The notes beneath the pieces were generated by a model. The model ran no database searches and was not told the DNA's origin. It saw nothing but the letters and a program-made list of their open reading frames with translations. DNA of 64,000 nucleotides. It comes from Dioscorea cayenensis subsp. rotundata (lineage: Eukaryota > Streptophyta > Magnoliopsida > Dioscoreales > Dioscoreaceae). The position numbers were made by a program, and so were the translations under genes. Numbering within the stretch: the first letter of the stretch is position 1; every line of letters begins with the position of its first letter. The stretch spans positions 806,001 through 870,000 of the forward strand of contig NC_052489.1 in NCBI RefSeq assembly GCF_009730915.1, given 5' to 3'. Shown in pieces: positions 22,801 through 33,782 of the stretch.

Positions 22801-24620
22801 CAGACTCCATTCCATCATCATTACTCTCAAAGTTTGTTGATTTTCCACTCACAAGAACAATTTCGTCTCAAGGCTTCTCCATCTTGGCCATCTAACTCAT
22901 TAGTAAAACTCCACCGTGAGTCATGTATTTCATCGCCTCTTCATCATGGCTATGCTTTTTGTCCTTTCCCTTGTTCAAAGAACCCGGCCTCTAAGTCACC
23001 TGCTCCATCTACATGCTCATCAAAAACACCAAAGATTGGCACCACCACTAATTTTAACACACACAAGCACCTCCCTAGTTGAGTTCACACTCGGGCCATC
23101 AAAAGAGCATCCATGTCATTTTTTTATCTCCCTCATTGCTTTGAACTCGCTGAAGGAATCCAACCCACCATATACTCGCAGAGATCAACATTTAAATTGA
23201 ACTCCTTAGCCATACTAAGCAACTCAATCCTCGGACATCCGATCAGCTACTGTAAATCCACATAACCCGCCATCCTTCTATCCCATCAATGGTGTAATGC
23301 ATTCTTATACTAAACAATTCAAAGATCCGGCACTCGAAATGGAAGTACAAGACTTGGTGAATATAGATTAATGGCAACACAAGCTAAGTAGAGTACAAAT
23401 TAGATGATTAAAAATATGGCAACGTAACATGAATTTAAAGTATATATTCAATATCACAAAGAGAACAAAAAGATGGATAATAAAAAAATATATAGTAACT
23501 CAAGAATAAAACTCGACCAAAGAATAAAAACAATAATCAATGACATCTACCATTGCTCCAAAAACCACATTAAATCTAAACATGGATAACCGATTGCACT
23601 CGACAACTTGAAACCATCTATAAACATCATAAAGAATACAACATAACCCAAATTTCGCTTTAACACATGAATTGGGAAAAACCAAAATGGCACTATACAC
23701 AATCAAATTTTTAAATGAGGTACCATATAGGCAACATAACAAGACAAGTGAATCCAGGGTTATACTAATTTCAAATAAAGGAGAATCATTTAACCGGATT
23801 GCAAACAAAAGACCCAACATCACTTTAAAAACTCCATGACATTCATACAAACTGAGCAAAAATAATTTTACAAGATTGAGCTTCATAATATAATAAGTTC
23901 ATCATCATCTGGAATTTTTTTGGCACAAATTTCTTCTAAATCCTCAAACCCCGACAAAGCTAAACCCATTATGTATAAGACTTTTAGGTGCTTTATTACT
24001 TTATGTACACTTTTAGTCATTGAAGTTCAACTTATCAAATGAATTCATCCACTATGTATTTTTCTAAGTTGGGGACCACATTAAAGGGGACAATTCCTCA
24101 GTATGCACATGTTGTACAAGTTATTGCGGGATTTAAACACAAAAATTATCACCAAGCAGTACATAGTGGTATAAAAACAAGACCAGAACAAGCCAACACT
24201 CCTTAGATATAAAAACAAAACAATTGTATTATAGAGCCCCCAAGTCCGAAATCATCATTACAGTGTAAACTATAACAAAATCCACAACCTTAGTGTTAGG
24301 GTTTACAGAAAAATAATTCTTACTGTACTCTGGTGCGTCGTCCCCTGATGCGCGCTTTCCCAGTTCACCGACATCACCACTAAAAGCAAACTCGTCCGCT
24401 TGAGCGCGTCAGAGGTTGCAAAACTCGACTGCCTCTTTCCTCGATCGTGAGAGAGGAAGTCCGTGCAATCTTCGGATGAGTGGGCGGTGGGCGGACAAGA
24501 CGATGGTCACCAACAACTAGGGCAATGCCTGTGCTCCTCGGGAGATGGTGATGTTCGGTCTCGATGTGGCGTCATGGCGGCGTGGAGCGCCACCGTGGAA
24601 CAATCGAAGGATGTTCACTC

Positions 24621-24791
24621 GCTGAGTCAACTTCTCCTACCGCCACGTAAGGAAAGAGGGGCGAGAGACACTCGAATGACTCACCGGTGAACATAAATTG
24701 AAAAATCAATGACTCGTTTTGATTCAAATTGAACTTAAATGATCATTTTGAAAATAAAGTAAAATTCAGTGATTATTCAAGAAATTAATCC
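24621..24791 (-). repeat. Right MULE terminal inverted repeat
   Basis: Read from the outside it runs GGATTAATTTCTTGAATAAT, then the TGATCATTTAAGTTCAA core shared with the left repeat, and ends near GAGAAGTTGACTCAGC. The outer ~45 bases have no visible partner because the left end is in the N block. Confidence 0.82.
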
Positions 24792-24796
24792 TATAT

Positions 24797-24928
24797 CAGC
24801 ATTATATAATACCTCATGAAAGTTCCAAATTATTATTTTCATTAATAATATCAATTATATATATAATTAATTTCTATTTAAGTTCGCATATTTAATTTTG
24901 ATAATTCTATTAATAATTTGCTATCCTG

Positions 24929-24964
<36 letters not shown>

Positions 24965-25733
24965 TCAATTAACTTATAGATTGTTGTGCCGTTTCTGTTT
25001 CTCCTACTCCGATTCCAGCTTTGATTACTTCAAGGGGAAAGGGGAAATTTTGACTTTTTATCATTACTAGTTAATATATTTGTGCGATTATTAAGATAAA
25101 TTATTTGACTAATATAAATTAGTTTAAGTGGTATCTACAGACTTGAGTTGTGAATACTTAAACAAAAGGTTTTCAATTTTTTTGTATAAAAAATATTTCT
25201 CGAGTCAATCACAATATATATATAGAAATAATTAATTTACAATTAATGACCCTTCTATCAAACAAAAAGTACCAACAAATCAGTGACTAATGATATAATT
25301 AAAATAAAAAATACCAAAAACAAAAACTAATCACGATTAGAAAACTAAGACAAACTAACAAGAAATTATAGATATATATCATCTCCACCATCTTCCAGCA
25401 ACCTTCTTTCCAAATACTGCCAATGTCTTGAAAAAACCATGTAGCCAACCACTCTTTATCTTCTCTTCTTCTTCTTCTTCAGCATAAAACATAATTATGT
25501 AATAGACAGAGTCAAAGAGATCCAGCAAAATCTCAACTTCTTCTTGATCTTCTTTAGCTCCCAAACGACCATAAATTTCATTAATAACGTCTTTATAAAC
25601 CATCAATTCATCATCTACTACTTCAAACTCATCACTAGCCCCCCCTTCAGCAATCTCCTCAAAAAGCAAATCTAAAGCCTCTGCACAAATCTCCATCATT
25701 TTGTCTTTCACCTCCTCTATATCCTCCCCACCG
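24797..25733. repeat. Segmental duplication, copy B (matches 16411-17230)
   Basis: Collinear with copy A as described there. It includes a TAA microsatellite at about 24935-24963 and several small insertions not found in copy A. It begins within about ten bases of the right MULE end. Confidence 0.9.
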
Positions 25734-26326
25734 TGTATTGCCGTCTCAACAAAATAAACAAACTTACTCATTGCTTCCTTATACTTCCCTAGTTCCTTCT
25801 CCACCTCCATCATCCTCTCCTTTCCAAACTCTCTTTCTCCAATAACATGCAAAACAAGTTCAAAAACCCTATCCACACTACTTTTTATTTCATCATTATA
25901 TTTATTACGTAAAACTTCATTAAATATTCTCCAACTCATATAGTACTTGTTTTTCTTGTTATACATGTACTCGTCTTTTATATCTACATATCTTTTGTTA
26001 TCAAGCCTTTTTTTCAATGACTTCAAAGCTATTTCACAATGAATTTTTAATATGCAATTGATCTTCTGCAGATTCACATCATCATTATTATCATCCTCTT
26101 TGTTGTTCTTCTCTTTGACTTGTGATATTATTTCATCAATCAAATCAATAATTTCAGATTTTACTTTTGTGTATCTTTCTTTCAATTTTGCTCTCATAAT
26201 CATAACCTTTCCCTTCCGATTTTTGTCTTCTTCTTCTGTTTTCTCTTCAATCTCATCATGCAAATTCATGAGGGTGTTCTCAAGCTTCTTCTGTTCCTCC
26301 TCATTGGTGGAGTAGCAGTCCGCCAT
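25379..26326 (-). CDS. Unrecognised Lys/Glu-rich protein (315 aa), copy B
   Basis: A single uninterrupted frame from ATG 26326, in good context (CCATGGC), to a stop at 25379. The first ~110 residues are almost entirely charged and probably helical (runs such as EEKTEEEDKNRKGK and SQVKEKNNKEDDNND). The middle (about 130-270) has regularly spaced hydrophobics and looks like a helical bundle, with YYIIMFYAEEEEEEK near residue 285. The C-terminus is a Trp/Lys-rich amphipathic piece, SGWLHGFFKTLAVFGKKV, ending RWWR. It has no signal peptide and no domain that I recognise. Its partial paralogue lies on the other side of the MULE. Codons are very A/T-rich compared with neighbouring genes. The exact ATG-proximal telomere-like repeat and conserved tail suggest a real gene; function unknown. 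A lineage-specific family is the simplest reading. Confidence 0.65.
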   Translation of the reverse strand: MADCYSTNEEEQKKLENTLMNLHDEIEEKTEEEDKNRKGKVMIMRAKLKERYTKVKSEIIDLIDEIISQVKEKNNKEDDNNDDVNLQKINCILKIHCEIALKSLKKRLDNKRYVDIKDEYMYNKKNKYYMSWRIFNEVLRNKYNDEIKSSVDRVFELVLHVIGEREFGKERMMEVEKELGKYKEAMSKFVYFVETAIHGGEDIEEVKDKMMEICAEALDLLFEEIAEGGASDEFEVVDDELMVYKDVINEIYGRLGAKEDQEEVEILLDLFDSVYYIIMFYAEEEEEEKIKSGWLHGFFKTLAVFGKKVAGRWWR

Positions 26327-26330
26327 GGAA

Positions 26331-26348
26331 TTAGGGTTAGGGTTAGGG
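26331..26348 (+). promoter_or_regulatory. Three telomere-like TTAGGG units at the gene start
   Basis: Three perfect TTAGGG hexamers (CCCTAA on the gene strand) end four bases before the ATG of the Lys/Glu-rich gene. A single AACCCTAA 'telo-box' in a plant leader is common. Three exact tandem hexamers are less so. Confidence 0.6.
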
Positions 26349-28016
26349 CTTTTTTTTGCTTCTCAATGATTTTGCTTCTTATAGCAATGTTATGGGGTAT
26401 ATTTATAATTATAGGCTTGTATGATTCCGATTTATGTTCGAAAGTTGTAGTTTGATTAATATCAATAAAATGAAATTTTAAACTTAATATTAATCTGGAT
26501 AAATTTTAATCCGAATAAAAATATATTTAGTTGTCATTGTTATCTATCAAGAGCCGAGCTTTTATGAAATTGTAGTTTTGATTAATATTAATAATAAAAA
26601 TTTTAAATTAATATTTTTGATAAATTTTAATCAGAAGAAATATAAATAATTGTCATTATTATTTTTCAAAAAATCAATATTTGCATGCATACACTTAATT
26701 TTGTTTATTATTTATTATCAATTATTTATTTATTTTTTTAAATTATAATTTATTAAAGAACTCAAAACAATAAATTATACAACATGAATAGGCTGGGACT
26801 CTGAAAGAAAAAACCACAAACAACTAACTAGAAGTGGTCCAGTGGATGAGTACAACCAAAACATAAATGAAATAAAAATAATAAATGGGGAGTACAATGA
26901 AAAAACAGTATAACCACAACACCTACTGTTACGGCCTATAAACACTTCCTTTTTTAACTTTAATTATTTTCCATTCTGATTTGAAATTATATTATTTAAT
27001 TTTTAAAATATTTTGTATGCTTTAGTTAAGAATATTCAAAAATAAAAAATTGATAATTAGGATATATCACAGTTAAATTAATAATATTTGTTAGGAGATT
27101 TATCTCTAATTATTAATTATTTAAATTCCTAAATAATCCTAGTAAGGATCAAGATGAGTTTTATCATTAATTTTTTTTATTATTTAAAGTTTTTTAAATG
27201 GATTAATTATAATTTATTAAGTAAAAAACAACAAATATATAAGTATATACCATGACAAAACATATGTTATGATGCCAACTAAAAAACAGGATTATCATCT
27301 ATCTCCAAATAGTCTATTAGTAGTTAGGTTTCCATTAAAACCCTTTACTGAATGTGAATAGCAATTATATGTGGGTAGTCCCAACGTCTCATATGTGCGC
27401 GCCCTCTGTCTTCACTTGCTTCGGCGAGATTTGTGTATGTCCTTGCCGAGGCATACATTGCAGGAACCCTGCTCAAATAATATCTTGCTTGCTCCCATTT
27501 TCTCTAATCAACGAGATAACTTTTTTGAATTCCTAAACTTCATTAATCCAAAAAATAACTATCTAATTGATTTTTATGATTAAACGAAAGAAATGATGAT
27601 ACTATGAAAATAAAAAATTGGATTGTTTTTTTCAAGCCAAATGTTAGACTTGAGACCATCTAAACATAGAGTTCTAGAGTTTTAATCCGATTGTTTAAAG
27701 TCATATATACATACAAATATCAATTATTCATCAATCTTATTGTAATAAATTTAAAGTTTAAATTAATGGATTTTAATATAAATATACCAATAATCCGAAA
27801 CAAGAATTACTCATCCCAAAATTTTATTTTTTAAGTTGGTATAAAAAAACATAATTATGCATAATACAAGATAAAACCATCACAAAATATATTAGAGGGC
27901 AAAAAAGTCTTTTCATAAAGGAGGAATGTCCAAATTCGGATCCGGTTCCAATCCTAGTTTTGGATCCGATTCACAAACTAGATCCGATAACTACTTTATA
28001 ACGAGCGTGATCTTGC
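26349..28016. other. AT-rich intergenic region upstream of the J-protein gene
   Basis: AT-rich throughout. Two stretches (about 26740-26800 and 27190-27290) share AATTATAATTTATTAA followed by an A-rich, AACA-repeating run. The similar text at about 50335 suggests a dispersed repeat whose ends I cannot define. 27350-27480 is locally GC-richer but has no supportable gene. Confidence 0.35.
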
Positions 28017-28026
28017 AACCCTAACC
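28017..28026 (+). promoter_or_regulatory. Telo-box (AACCCTAACC) before the J-protein gene
   Basis: AACCCTAACC lies 28 bases before the start codon. Telo-boxes are enriched in plant promoters and leaders of ribosomal-protein and ribosome-biogenesis genes, which matches the predicted role of the gene that follows. Confidence 0.55.
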
Positions 28027-28053
28027 GCGTCGGAGCTCTAGCCGCCGGAATCC

Positions 28054-30438
28054 ATGGCGGACACGGCGAAGCGCTGCTACTATGAGGTTCTCGGCGTCTC
28101 TCGGGAAGCCACCGCCGAGGAGTTACGCTCCGCCTACCGCCGCCTTGCCCTACAACTCCATCCTGACAAGCAGGTCGCCACCGGTGTCTCCGCCGCTGAG
28201 GCGACCGCGGCTTTCCAGGAGCTTGGACATGCTTACGAGGTGCTTTCCGATCCTAAGGAGCGTTCTTGGTATGATTCGCACCGGTCCCAAATCCTCTTCT
28301 CCGATCCCAAGTCCGGTAGCTCGTCCGCCCATTTCTCCGACGTCGATTTCTACAAATTCTTCTCGCCATCTTGCTTCTCGGGATACTCCAAAAAAGGCAG
28401 CGGTTTTTTCAAGGTTTACGGCGAGGTGTTTTCGAAGATTCACTCTCAAGAGGTGTATTTCGCTCAGAAATTAGGGTTAGGGGTTGATTCGGTGCCGCCG
28501 GCGCCGTTGATTGGTGATCTTGATAGCCCTTATGAGCAAGCTACGGCCTTTTATAATTACTGGTTAGGGTTTTCGACGGTGATGGACTTTGCTTGGGTGG
28601 ATGAGTACGATGCGTTGGCGGGGGTGAACAGGAGGTCGAGGAGGTTCATGGAGGAGGAGAACAAGAAGATTAGGAAGAAAGCTAAGAGGGAGAGGAATGA
28701 GTTGGTTCGTGGTTTGGCTGCTTTTGCGAAGAAGAGGGATAAGAGGGTTATTGATTGGGTTGTGAAGAAGAATCAGGAGGAGGAGGAGAGGCGTGCCAAG
28801 GAGAAGGCAAAGAGAGAGGAGGAGGAAAAGAGGAAACGGGAGAGGATAAAGATGTATGAGGAGCAGGAGTGGGCAAAGATTGATGAGAATGAGGAAGAAG
28901 ATGATGTGTTTGATGATGAGAGGAAGAAGAAAAAAGGCAAAGATATGGAGTTTTACTGTGTCGCGTGTAACAAGAAATTCAAGTCGGATAAGCAGTGGAA
29001 GAATCATGAGCAGTCGAAGAAGCATAAGGATAAGGTTGCGGAATTGAGAGATGCATTTGAGGAAGAAGATGGTGATGTCAAGGAAGGTGTTCATGTTGAG
29101 TTTGAGTATAGACCATTGTCAGAGGATGAAGATAGTGATCCTGTGGAGGAGATTTGTGATGAGTTGAGGGATGGAGTTGTGTTGGAGGAGAAGGATGGAG
29201 ATGAGGATGTTGAAGGGAGTGATGGAAAGTTGGGTTCAGGTTTCGGAGGAAGATGAAGATGTAGTTTTGGAGGCCATGGTTTCCGGGACAGAGAAATAAG
29301 AAGAGTGAGCAGGTGGTTTTCCATGATTCATCTGTAAATGTAGATTTTGGTGTTGGCAATGATGAAGATGACTCTATGGGCTCTAAAACTAGGAGAAAAG
29401 GTCGTAAGAATGGAGGGACGGAGAAGAGCTGGTGGAAAAGTTGATAGTGAAGGTGTGAGAGGAGAGGTGAGTGAGACCCAACAACACAATGAGGCCGACG
29501 TTCAGCAACAGGAGGATGCTGGAGCTGATAACCAAGAGAGGAATTCTGGCCACTCTGAGGAGGTTGTTGCAAGAAACAAGGGTAATCTAGGTGATGCAAA
29601 GAGTCATAAGCAGAAAAAATTAGCAGTGGCAAGGAAAGAGACAGATCATGATGTGAGGAACTCATCCAAGGGGAGGAAGCAGAAGGTGAACTCATTGCTT
29701 TTTATTGCTTGCGTCGCTTATATACTTCTTACATTGATTTATGGAGAATTTTTCTCTGTTTGGAAACCCTTAGTTTAAAAAAAAAAGGATTCTGAAACAA
29801 ATTGAGAGCTGAGGTTTATTGTGCCATTACTTGTCTATCTGTATAGTAGTTGAAATATTTTTTTCATCTCTGATCTGATAGGTTGTATCAAATCTATAGA
29901 GCTTAAACTACGCCCGGTTTGTCGAGGACAATCATTAACTAATATTTCTTAATTTTGCATGTACTGTGCCTGAAAATCATTGCCTCTTGAATCCAAACAA
30001 ACCCTAGAGGAATGGCAGATAAGATACATATTGTTAGGTTGCTAGGTTGTAGAGACAGATATGTTTTGTTTAGCTTTATTGATTTAGAGTTAGTATCAAT
30101 GTTTGACAAATAAATTGAGATCGAGAGAGGCCGGTTCAGCTTTTTGGAAGATTATCTAGTGATAGCTGTAGATTCAATTTAGCTCTTGTCATATTACCTT
30201 GAATTAACTTCAAGAAATTTTATCAGGGGAATGCAAAGGTCAGCAATGAATGTGGGACTTGTGGAGAAAGCTTCGACTCAAGGTACCATGATAATTTTCC
30301 TTCTTTTACATACTCTTGTCAACTATTTTGCCATTTATTGTCCTGATTATGATTATTTGCTGCTCTTTTCATCTTGACAGAAACAAGTTGTTTGTACATT
30401 TGGGTGACACTGGTCATGCCATGTTGAAATCAAGGTGA
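28054..30438 (+). CDS. DNAJC21/JJJ1-type J-protein, with frame disturbances in exon 1
   Basis: Exons 28054-29685, 30227-30282 and 30381-30438. Residues 8-75 are a J domain with the HPD triad at 36-38. A long charged helical region and a U1-like C2H2 finger follow ([20 protein letters not shown]), with a second C2H2 finger split over exons 2 and 3 ([23 protein letters not shown]). This is the layout of yeast Jjj1/human DNAJC21, a cytosolic 60S ribosome-maturation J-protein acting with Hsp70. In exon 1 the frame reads cleanly to about 29225, then continues in the second frame ([18 protein letters not shown]), the third ([20 protein letters not shown]) from about 29288, and back in the first from about 29430 ([15 protein letters not shown]). 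These are three +1 steps, total three bases, so the exon still ends in phase. Without them the product is about 580 residues. Sequencing or assembly insertions are the likeliest cause; as written, it stops at 29254. Confidence 0.88.
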
Positions 30439-31625
30439 TGTTATGTTATTTTCTTTGAAACTATTCTTTGAATTCATGAAAAAGAGCAAGTATCACTTCT
30501 ATTGTTCAAGATCTACATCAGAGAAAGCCTTTAAGTTTTTTACTCTCTTATATTTGTAAATGTGAGGGGGAAGTTTATTGAGTGATGTACACCGAAAAAA
30601 AAAATTTCGAGAAAAGAAATGTAAACAGAGAAACACAATTTTGGGTTGAAGACTGTCATGTTCTGTGGATTTATTTCCAAAAATAAACTCTTGTTCTTTT
30701 ACTTCTTGTCAATGAACTGTTACTTGCTTATTTTTACTCTATTCTCTGTGTGTGTTGCATAAACAAGACTAATGTTTCTGCTGAATGTTATGGTGTAATG
30801 TTCCTGTCCTCATGAGATGAATGGTATTACATGAAGGAAATTTGAAAAAAATAAATAAAAAAAGATTCTACTCATTTTATTGTTTTCTATTTTGTTAATT
30901 AAATCAAATGAAAATTTCAGTCTATGAGCAAATTCTGAATTATGATGTAGAAATAAAACAGAGAGAATAACATATTGATATTGTTTTCTCATTTGCTGTA
31001 TTTAATGGTCAACTCTAACCGAAATGCCCTCATGTGTGAGTGTTTATTTATTAAAAAAATGGCAGATTTTTTTTAGCAAATATTTATTTATAAATAGAAA
31101 TGAAGACTAATTGTACATGAAAGTAACTTATGCTTGCATTATCTTTTTGTATCTTACATATCATTCAAAAGTAATGACATGACAACCAATGCCATATGCC
31201 TTGGCATATGAATATATCTAATTAAAAAGTATCTTTAAACAAGGAAGTATACCAAGCATAAAATATACAAGAGCATCTTAAATATTTCAGAAGCACAAAG
31301 ATTATTTTGCAAATTCGGTTACAGGACAAAGACTACAACTAAAAGTGCACTCAATCTTTTATTTAACCCTTGAGCAGGTTATTTCTGATAAATATTTATT
31401 TAGGACTACTACTTAAGTTTAACAGCAAGCACTTTTCTGCACAATAAATTGAAAGCAGTTGCACTTGCAGTCTCTTCTCTATCTAACATGACATTATTTG
31501 TACATATATATATATATATATATATAATCAGAGCATCTGCAAACCTTTCTATTGTTTTGAAGCAAACAAAGTTATTGATCCTTAAATACTTATAATTTTC
31601 CCATCTGCAAATCCATGCTCTTTTT
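30439..31625. other. Convergent intergenic region
   Basis: 3' flanks of the J-protein gene and of the ureide permease. AT-rich, with a TA microsatellite at about 31505-31526. No gene is seen. Confidence 0.4.
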
Positions 31626-33782
31626 TCAGTTCTTACTATTCTTCCTATGTCCAGATGAGGCCATCAGAATAGCAACAGCCACAACGAACATAAGAAGCAT
31701 ACTAACAAGCAACACATATGTTTTCTTCGATGATCTTCGGTATTCTCCAAACAGAAGTATTCCCCAAAATGTGCTAACAAGAGGCAAAGCCTGATTCATT
31801 TGTGACAAACATTCAGAAAAAATAATTCAAATATATATATAATGCATGACATTGCATGAATAAAATGTCGAAGAAAATGAACAAACCTGAACTGCATCAG
31901 CAGCAGCATATCCGGCAGCTTGCCCGCCCATGAACTGAAAGCCATTGCCGAAGCCACAAAGAACACCTGCTAGAAAAGCCCATTGCCGGCCTTTGCAATC
32001 CTTCAGATAAGCGGTAAAGGATGATTTTGGTAGCCCAAGCACGGGTTTGTATAAGAAGCGTATGTTTAAGACAATGGCGCAAAGAAAGCCAGAACAGGAG
32101 AAGTAGAAGAAAGCAGTGTAGACCACCAAATGAGGCACTCCTTGCTTCAATGTGTGCCATTGATCATTTGTAGCAAGGTTGAATGCCGGAGAGAAGAGCG
32201 AAAAGCAAATGCCAGCGAAGAATGTTATCGAAAGGCCTAAGATAGCTTTTGATCCAAACACCTATTGAGTTAAGAAATTATTAGTATCTTGCATCTAAAA
32301 AAGTAAGAATGAGGGAAGAATACTGGATGATACCTTTATCGATCTTCGGTTTTCAAGCTCCATAAGGTACTCAGCAGTACCGACTTTTGCTTTTTGTGCC
32401 TTAGTATCAGAGTTTGAATTAGGAGGAATTCCAGTCTCCAAGTCCTTTCCTTGACCTGTTGTCGATAACCAGAATTATCATTCTGAATATTTATTTTAGT
32501 ATATCAACATTTTTAACACTTTTTGGTGCAAACCTTTGCTTTTGATATCTTCACTTGGATCTTGCTCTGCTGTGAAACTGCAAATGATCAAACAATACAA
32601 GCACTCAATAAGAGACGAAATTCATTACAGACTAGGAACATCTTAGCTTTTCTAAGAGTTTTAATTTGTGACCTTATAAAGCATGCATGCTTAAATCATA
32701 ACAACCATGTTCATAATAGGAGAAAAAAAAAACCTGGTCTTGCTCTTGTAGTTACTTGAACTGCTTAGCTTTTTTGCGTTATCAGCAGCGTTGGAGGAGT
32801 GGACGACAGATCCAAGGAAAACTGCAACCAGAAAGCATCCAACTCCCGGGAAAAGAATCTCGGCTTTATTGATTCGATCATCTAAGAAATAATTCATGGT
32901 CGTCCCTGATGATATAAAGAAGATAAACAAAGTCACTTGAATCAGTAGTTGTTTGACAATTTCAACATAACGACGTTAACATGAGCTGTGAATATGTTAT
33001 TATATATGGAGAACATATAAAAGCAGCTCAAGTCTTCAAGATAAGTTCAGAAATAAGTTATTTATTAGAAACATATAAGGGAATATTGTTCAAAGAAGAC
33101 GCACATAATTGACACAGAGTTATGTACCTATGACGACCGTTATACTTGCAGTAATAACTTCAGTTACCGACAAACCAACAAATGCCCAAGCATACTGTGT
33201 AGATAGATTCCCAAGGCTGAGAGCAATTCCCCCTCCCATTGCAAACAGGATCGATGGCCAGTTATCCTGCATAATTAGCTTGTTTGTTAAGAACAATATG
33301 TCGATATCTGCTGCCAGACAGTTAAAAACATGTAAATTTTTTTCTTCCTTAAATGTGAGGGAGGTATTTTCAATAGTGAAATCACTTTGAAAACTTTGAT
33401 TAATTATATTAGCAATTCATTACAGAAGAGAAGATTTCAGGAACTTGGAATTTCATCTCCCAAATCATATTTCATTGATGAGAAATCAAGCAATTCATTA
33501 GATTGTTGGCATGACAAGAATTGATGACAAAGGGTACCAACTGACCTGACCGATTTGAGTAAGGAAGTTCGGCATGTTTGGTTTGGCATCCCCAATCTGA
33601 CCAATTGTCAGAGCAATCAACAGAGCAGTCAAAAAATTTGTTATGGAATAATCAAGGTAAGTGTGCTGCGGAAGTCGGCCTCTTTGCTCTAAAAGAGAGA
33701 GAAGAGCAGGCCAAGTGCCTAAGAAAAGAAGGGACGCCAACATAAGCGCGATCGCACCACCTTTATCTTCGATCACATACAT
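31626..33782 (-). CDS. UPS: Ureide permease (UPS family), seven exons
   Basis: Minus-strand exons 33782-33546, 33266-33128, 32905-32734, 32577-32534, 32455-32334, 32261-31887 and 31790-31626 join in phase to 417 residues. UPS proteins are plasma-membrane proton-coupled importers of allantoin, uracil and other oxo-heterocyclic purine-breakdown products. Family landmarks: the start MYVIEDKGGAIALMLASLLF, RRGRLPQHTYLDY-like segment (QRGRLPQHTYLDYSITNFLT), QYAWAFVGLSVTEVITASIT, TTMNYFLDDRINKAEILFPG, a long hydrophilic loop in exons 3-5 (Ser/Lys/Asp-rich), and the C-terminal half VFGSKAILGLSITFFAGICF to TFWGILLFGEYRRSSKKTYV. About ten membrane segments are visible in two sets of five. There are no frame defects. 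Introns in the 5' leader are possible but not mapped. Confidence 0.94.

Larger units (their letters stand above)
18231..24791 (-). mobile_element. Mutator-like DNA transposon (MULE), decayed
   Basis: Long terminal inverted repeats bound the element: 18231-18367 on the left (its outer end is in the gap) and 24621-24791 on the right. They share TGATCATTTAAGTTCAATTT, CACCGGTGAGTCATTCGAG and TTCCTTACGTGGC. Inside, on the minus strand, lie the recognisable parts of a MULE transposase (about 22800-20470), a ~105-bp tandem repeat (19074-19575) and a GC-richer stretch near the right end (about 24330-24660), probably the promoter side of the transposase. Total length about 6.5 kb fits an autonomous-type MULE. 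The expected 9-bp target duplication cannot be checked because one end is in the gap. Confidence 0.88.

Noticed and set aside
23500-23886. 128-codon hydrophobic minus-strand frame in the MULE
   Set aside because: No resemblance to MULE or host proteins that I know, and AT-rich; kept as untranslated element DNA.
24463-24690. Gene fragment captured by the MULE
   Set aside because: The stretch is GC-richer and open for 75 codons but matches no host gene I can name, and part of it is terminal repeat; more likely the element's own promoter side.
28564-29695. Leu/Pro/Ser-rich minus-strand frames opposite the J-protein gene
   Set aside because: Composition is the mirror of a Lys/Glu-rich coding strand; no domain or splice logic.
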